The notes beneath the pieces were generated by a model. The model ran no database searches, was not told the origin of the DNA, and saw only the letters and a list, made by a program, of their open reading frames with translations. Both the position numbers and the translations under genes were made by a program. Below, piece after piece: positions 6,215-7,444 of a stretch of DNA of 7,444 nucleotides. Source of the stretch: Acetobacteraceae bacterium (GTDB lineage Bacteria > Pseudomonadota > Alphaproteobacteria > Acetobacterales > Acetobacteraceae); assembly GCA_947462945.1 (NCBI GenBank), contig CANHTE010000053.1, positions 1-7,444 on the forward strand, in the 5' to 3' direction. The number at the start of each line of letters is the position of its first letter. The stretch's first letter is position 1.

Positions 6215-6346
6215 TCAGGCGATGCGCTTTATGCGCCGGGCTGGCTTGTGCCCGGCGCAAGGCTTTGGCAATGCAAGGTGCGAATACCAGGATCAAGTTC
6301 CATGACGGTGCCAGCCTTTGACGAAATGGGATCAGGCGATGCGCTT
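6215..6346 (+). repeat. 15-bp direct repeat pair across the ATP-grasp start
   Basis: TCAGGCGATGCGCTT occurs exactly at 6215-6229, in the spacer, and at 6332-6346, inside codons 11-15 of the ATP-grasp gene. The copies are 117 nt apart, a multiple of three, and both read SGDAL in the ATP-grasp frame. The coordinates given span both copies and the DNA between them. It may be a remnant of a small duplication or chance similarity in GC-rich DNA. Confidence 0.5.
6232..6259. repeat. 10-bp perfect inverted repeat with 8-nt loop in the divergent spacer
   Basis: TGCGCCGGGC (6232-6241) and GCCCGGCGCA (6250-6259) are exact reverse complements around TGGCTTGT. A T-run does not follow on either strand, and the genes on both sides point away from it, so it is not a convincing terminator. 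It could be an operator, an mRNA leader hairpin upstream of the ATP-grasp gene, or a copy of a dispersed palindromic repeat. The pairing is certain; the function is not. Confidence 0.6.
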
Positions 6347-7444
6347 CGCCCCGCCTATGCGGCCATCGCGGATTGGCTCCGGCAAACCCCGCAAGCCGCC
6401 CTCAGGGCCAAGCGCGCCGAGGCGGAGGTGCTGTTTCGCCGCGTCGGCATCACCTTCGCCGTCTATGGCGAGGGGGGCGACCCCGAAAGGCTGATCCCCT
6501 TCGATATCATCCCGCGCATCCTGGCGCATGCGGAATGGGCAGGGCTTTCCGCCGGCCTGACCCAGCGTGTGCGGGCGCTCAACGCCTTTCTGGGCGATGT
6601 CTATGGCAAGCAGGAGATCATTCGCGCGGGCCATATCCCCGCCCATCTGATTCAGGGCAATGAGCAGTTTCGCCCCGAAATGCAGGGCTTTCTGCCGCCT
6701 GGTGGCATTTACACCCACATCGCCGGGATCGACCTGGTGCGCACCGGTCCGGATCAGTTCTACGTGCTGGAGGATAATGCGCGCACGCCCTCGGGCGTTT
6801 CCTACATGCTGGAAAACCGTGAGGCGATGTTGCGCCTTTTCCCGCGCCTCATGGCGCGCCACCGCATCGCCCCCGTCAACCGCTACCCCGAGGATCTGCT
6901 GACCACACTGAAGGCCGCAGCACCTGAGCGCGCCGGCCCAAACCCGACGGTTGTCATCCTCACCCCCGGTGCCTTCAACAGCGCCTATTACGAGCATTGC
7001 TTCCTGGCCGATGAAATGGGCGTGGAAGTGCTGGAAGGCCCGGACCTCTTCGTGGAGGAGGACATCGTCTATATGCGCACCACCGCGGGTGCGAAGCGCG
7101 TGGATGTGATCTATCGCCGCATTGATGATGACTATCTGGACCCCCAGGCTTTCCGGCCGGACAGCATGCTGGGCGTGCCGGGCCTGATCGCCGCCTATCG
7201 GGCCGGGAATGTCGCATTGTGCAACGCGCCAGGCTGCGGCATCGCCGATGACAAGGCCATCTACCCCTATGTGCCGGAGATGATCCGCTTTTACCTGGGT
7301 GAGGAACCGAGACTCGCCAATGTGCCCACGCTGCTGTGTGAGCGTGAGGAGGATCGAAAGGAAGTGCTGGCCAATATCCACAAGCTGGTGGTGAAGCTGG
7401 CCCAGGGCTCGGGCGGCTATGGCATGCTGATCGGCCCGCATGCC
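6302..7444 (+). CDS. Circularly permuted type 2 ATP-grasp protein (DUF404/DUF407 family), N-terminal 381 residues
   Basis: The reading frame is open from the ATG at 6302 to the window end, giving 381 residues of a family usually about 470-490 long, so the C-terminus is missing. Seen: FDEM near the N-terminus, RRVGITFAVYG, LIPFDIIPR, LNAFLGDVY, the strongly conserved LEDNARTPSGVSYMLENR region (E157-D158-N159), GCGIADDKAIYPYVP (311-325), and KLVVKLAQGSGGYGML (361-376) with K365 as probable ATP-contacting lysine. The family is thought to be an ATP-dependent ligase, possibly forming amide or peptide bonds; its substrate is unsettled. In many genomes it is followed by alpha-E and transglutaminase-like genes, so these may lie just beyond the window. 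The start fits the family N-terminus, with AGGA at 6289-6292 as ribosome site 9 nt away. The frame is also open upstream back to 6167, but that stretch does not look like family sequence. Confidence 0.92.
   Translation, partial: MTVPAFDEMGSGDALRPAYAAIADWLRQTPQAALRAKRAEAEVLFRRVGITFAVYGEGGDPERLIPFDIIPRILAHAEWAGLSAGLTQRVRALNAFLGDVYGKQEIIRAGHIPAHLIQGNEQFRPEMQGFLPPGGIYTHIAGIDLVRTGPDQFYVLEDNARTPSGVSYMLENREAMLRLFPRLMARHRIAPVNRYPEDLLTTLKAAAPERAGPNPTVVILTPGAFNSAYYEHCFLADEMGVEVLEGPDLFVEEDIVYMRTTAGAKRVDVIYRRIDDDYLDPQAFRPDSMLGVPGLIAAYRAGNVALCNAPGCGIADDKAIYPYVPEMIRFYLGEEPRLANVPTLLCEREEDRKEVLANIHKLVVKLAQGSGGYGMLIGPHA

Noticed and set aside
6232..6259. Reading the inverted repeat as a Rho-independent terminator
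   Set aside because: No T-run follows on either strand and no gene ends next to it; both neighbours are transcribed away from it.
6138..6296. N-terminal extension of the ThDP enzyme to an ATG at 6296
   Set aside because: The 53 extra residues do not look like the family, they would cover the whole divergent spacer, and the ATG at 6137 has a strong AGGGAG at ideal spacing.
4884..6305. Plus-strand open frame of 473 codons opposite the ThDP enzyme
   Set aside because: The Gly/Arg/Ala-rich translation has no domain, and the minus strand carries the full ThDP motifs and a good ribosome site.
6332..7441. Minus-strand open frame of 369 codons opposite the ATP-grasp gene
   Set aside because: It is a shadow of the plus-strand gene, whose conserved family motifs run without break to the window end.

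Overview
The window is GC-rich, densely packed DNA with strong G/C third-position bias and several 4-8 nt gene overlaps. This fits an alphaproteobacterium. An Acetobacteraceae/Roseomonas-like host is my guess from the style of the genes, not something the sequence proves. No RNA genes, mobile elements or CRISPR arrays were seen. There are six protein genes, two of them cut by the window edges, and the longest non-coding stretch is 164 nt.

Left part (1-4524): a short-chain dehydrogenase/reductase on the minus strand (173 to beyond base 1) diverges from a three-gene plus-strand operon (247-4524). The operon encodes a two-domain flavoprotein, with an FAD aromatic hydroxylase fused to an Old Yellow Enzyme-type reductase (salicylyl-CoA 5-hydroxylase / 2-aminobenzoyl-CoA monooxygenase-reductase architecture). 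It is followed by a second, separate FAD monooxygenase of the PhzS/salicylate-hydroxylase type and then an enoyl-CoA hydratase. The genes overlap by 8 and 4 nt and are almost certainly co-translated. Together they look like part of an aerobic CoA-thioester route for an ortho-substituted benzoate such as anthranilate or salicylate: the CoA-bound ring is hydroxylated and reduced, then handled by beta-oxidation-like enzymes (hydratase, SDR). The CoA ligase, acyl-CoA dehydrogenase, thiolase and regulator expected for such a route are not in the window. The 73-nt divergent spacer holds a perfect 12-bp AT-rich palindrome over the predicted minus-strand promoter, a plausible operator.

Middle (4521-6137): a minus-strand thiamine-diphosphate enzyme of the acetolactate synthase/benzoylformate decarboxylase superfamily. 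It converges on the operon with a 4-nt overlap of the two stop codons, so there is no room for a terminator between them. Its substrate cannot be read from the sequence.

Right part (6138-7444): a 164-nt divergent spacer with a 10-bp perfect inverted repeat and short direct repeats. It is followed by the start of a circularly permuted type 2 ATP-grasp gene that runs off the window. In many genomes this family begins a locus with an alpha-E protein and a transglutaminase-like protein, unrelated to aromatic degradation.

The most noteworthy points are the operon pairing a fused hydroxylase/reductase with a second FAD monooxygenase, the palindrome-covered divergent promoter with a possibly leaderless SDR, and the unexplained repeats in the second divergent spacer. 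I see no clear evidence of a wholly new type of system.
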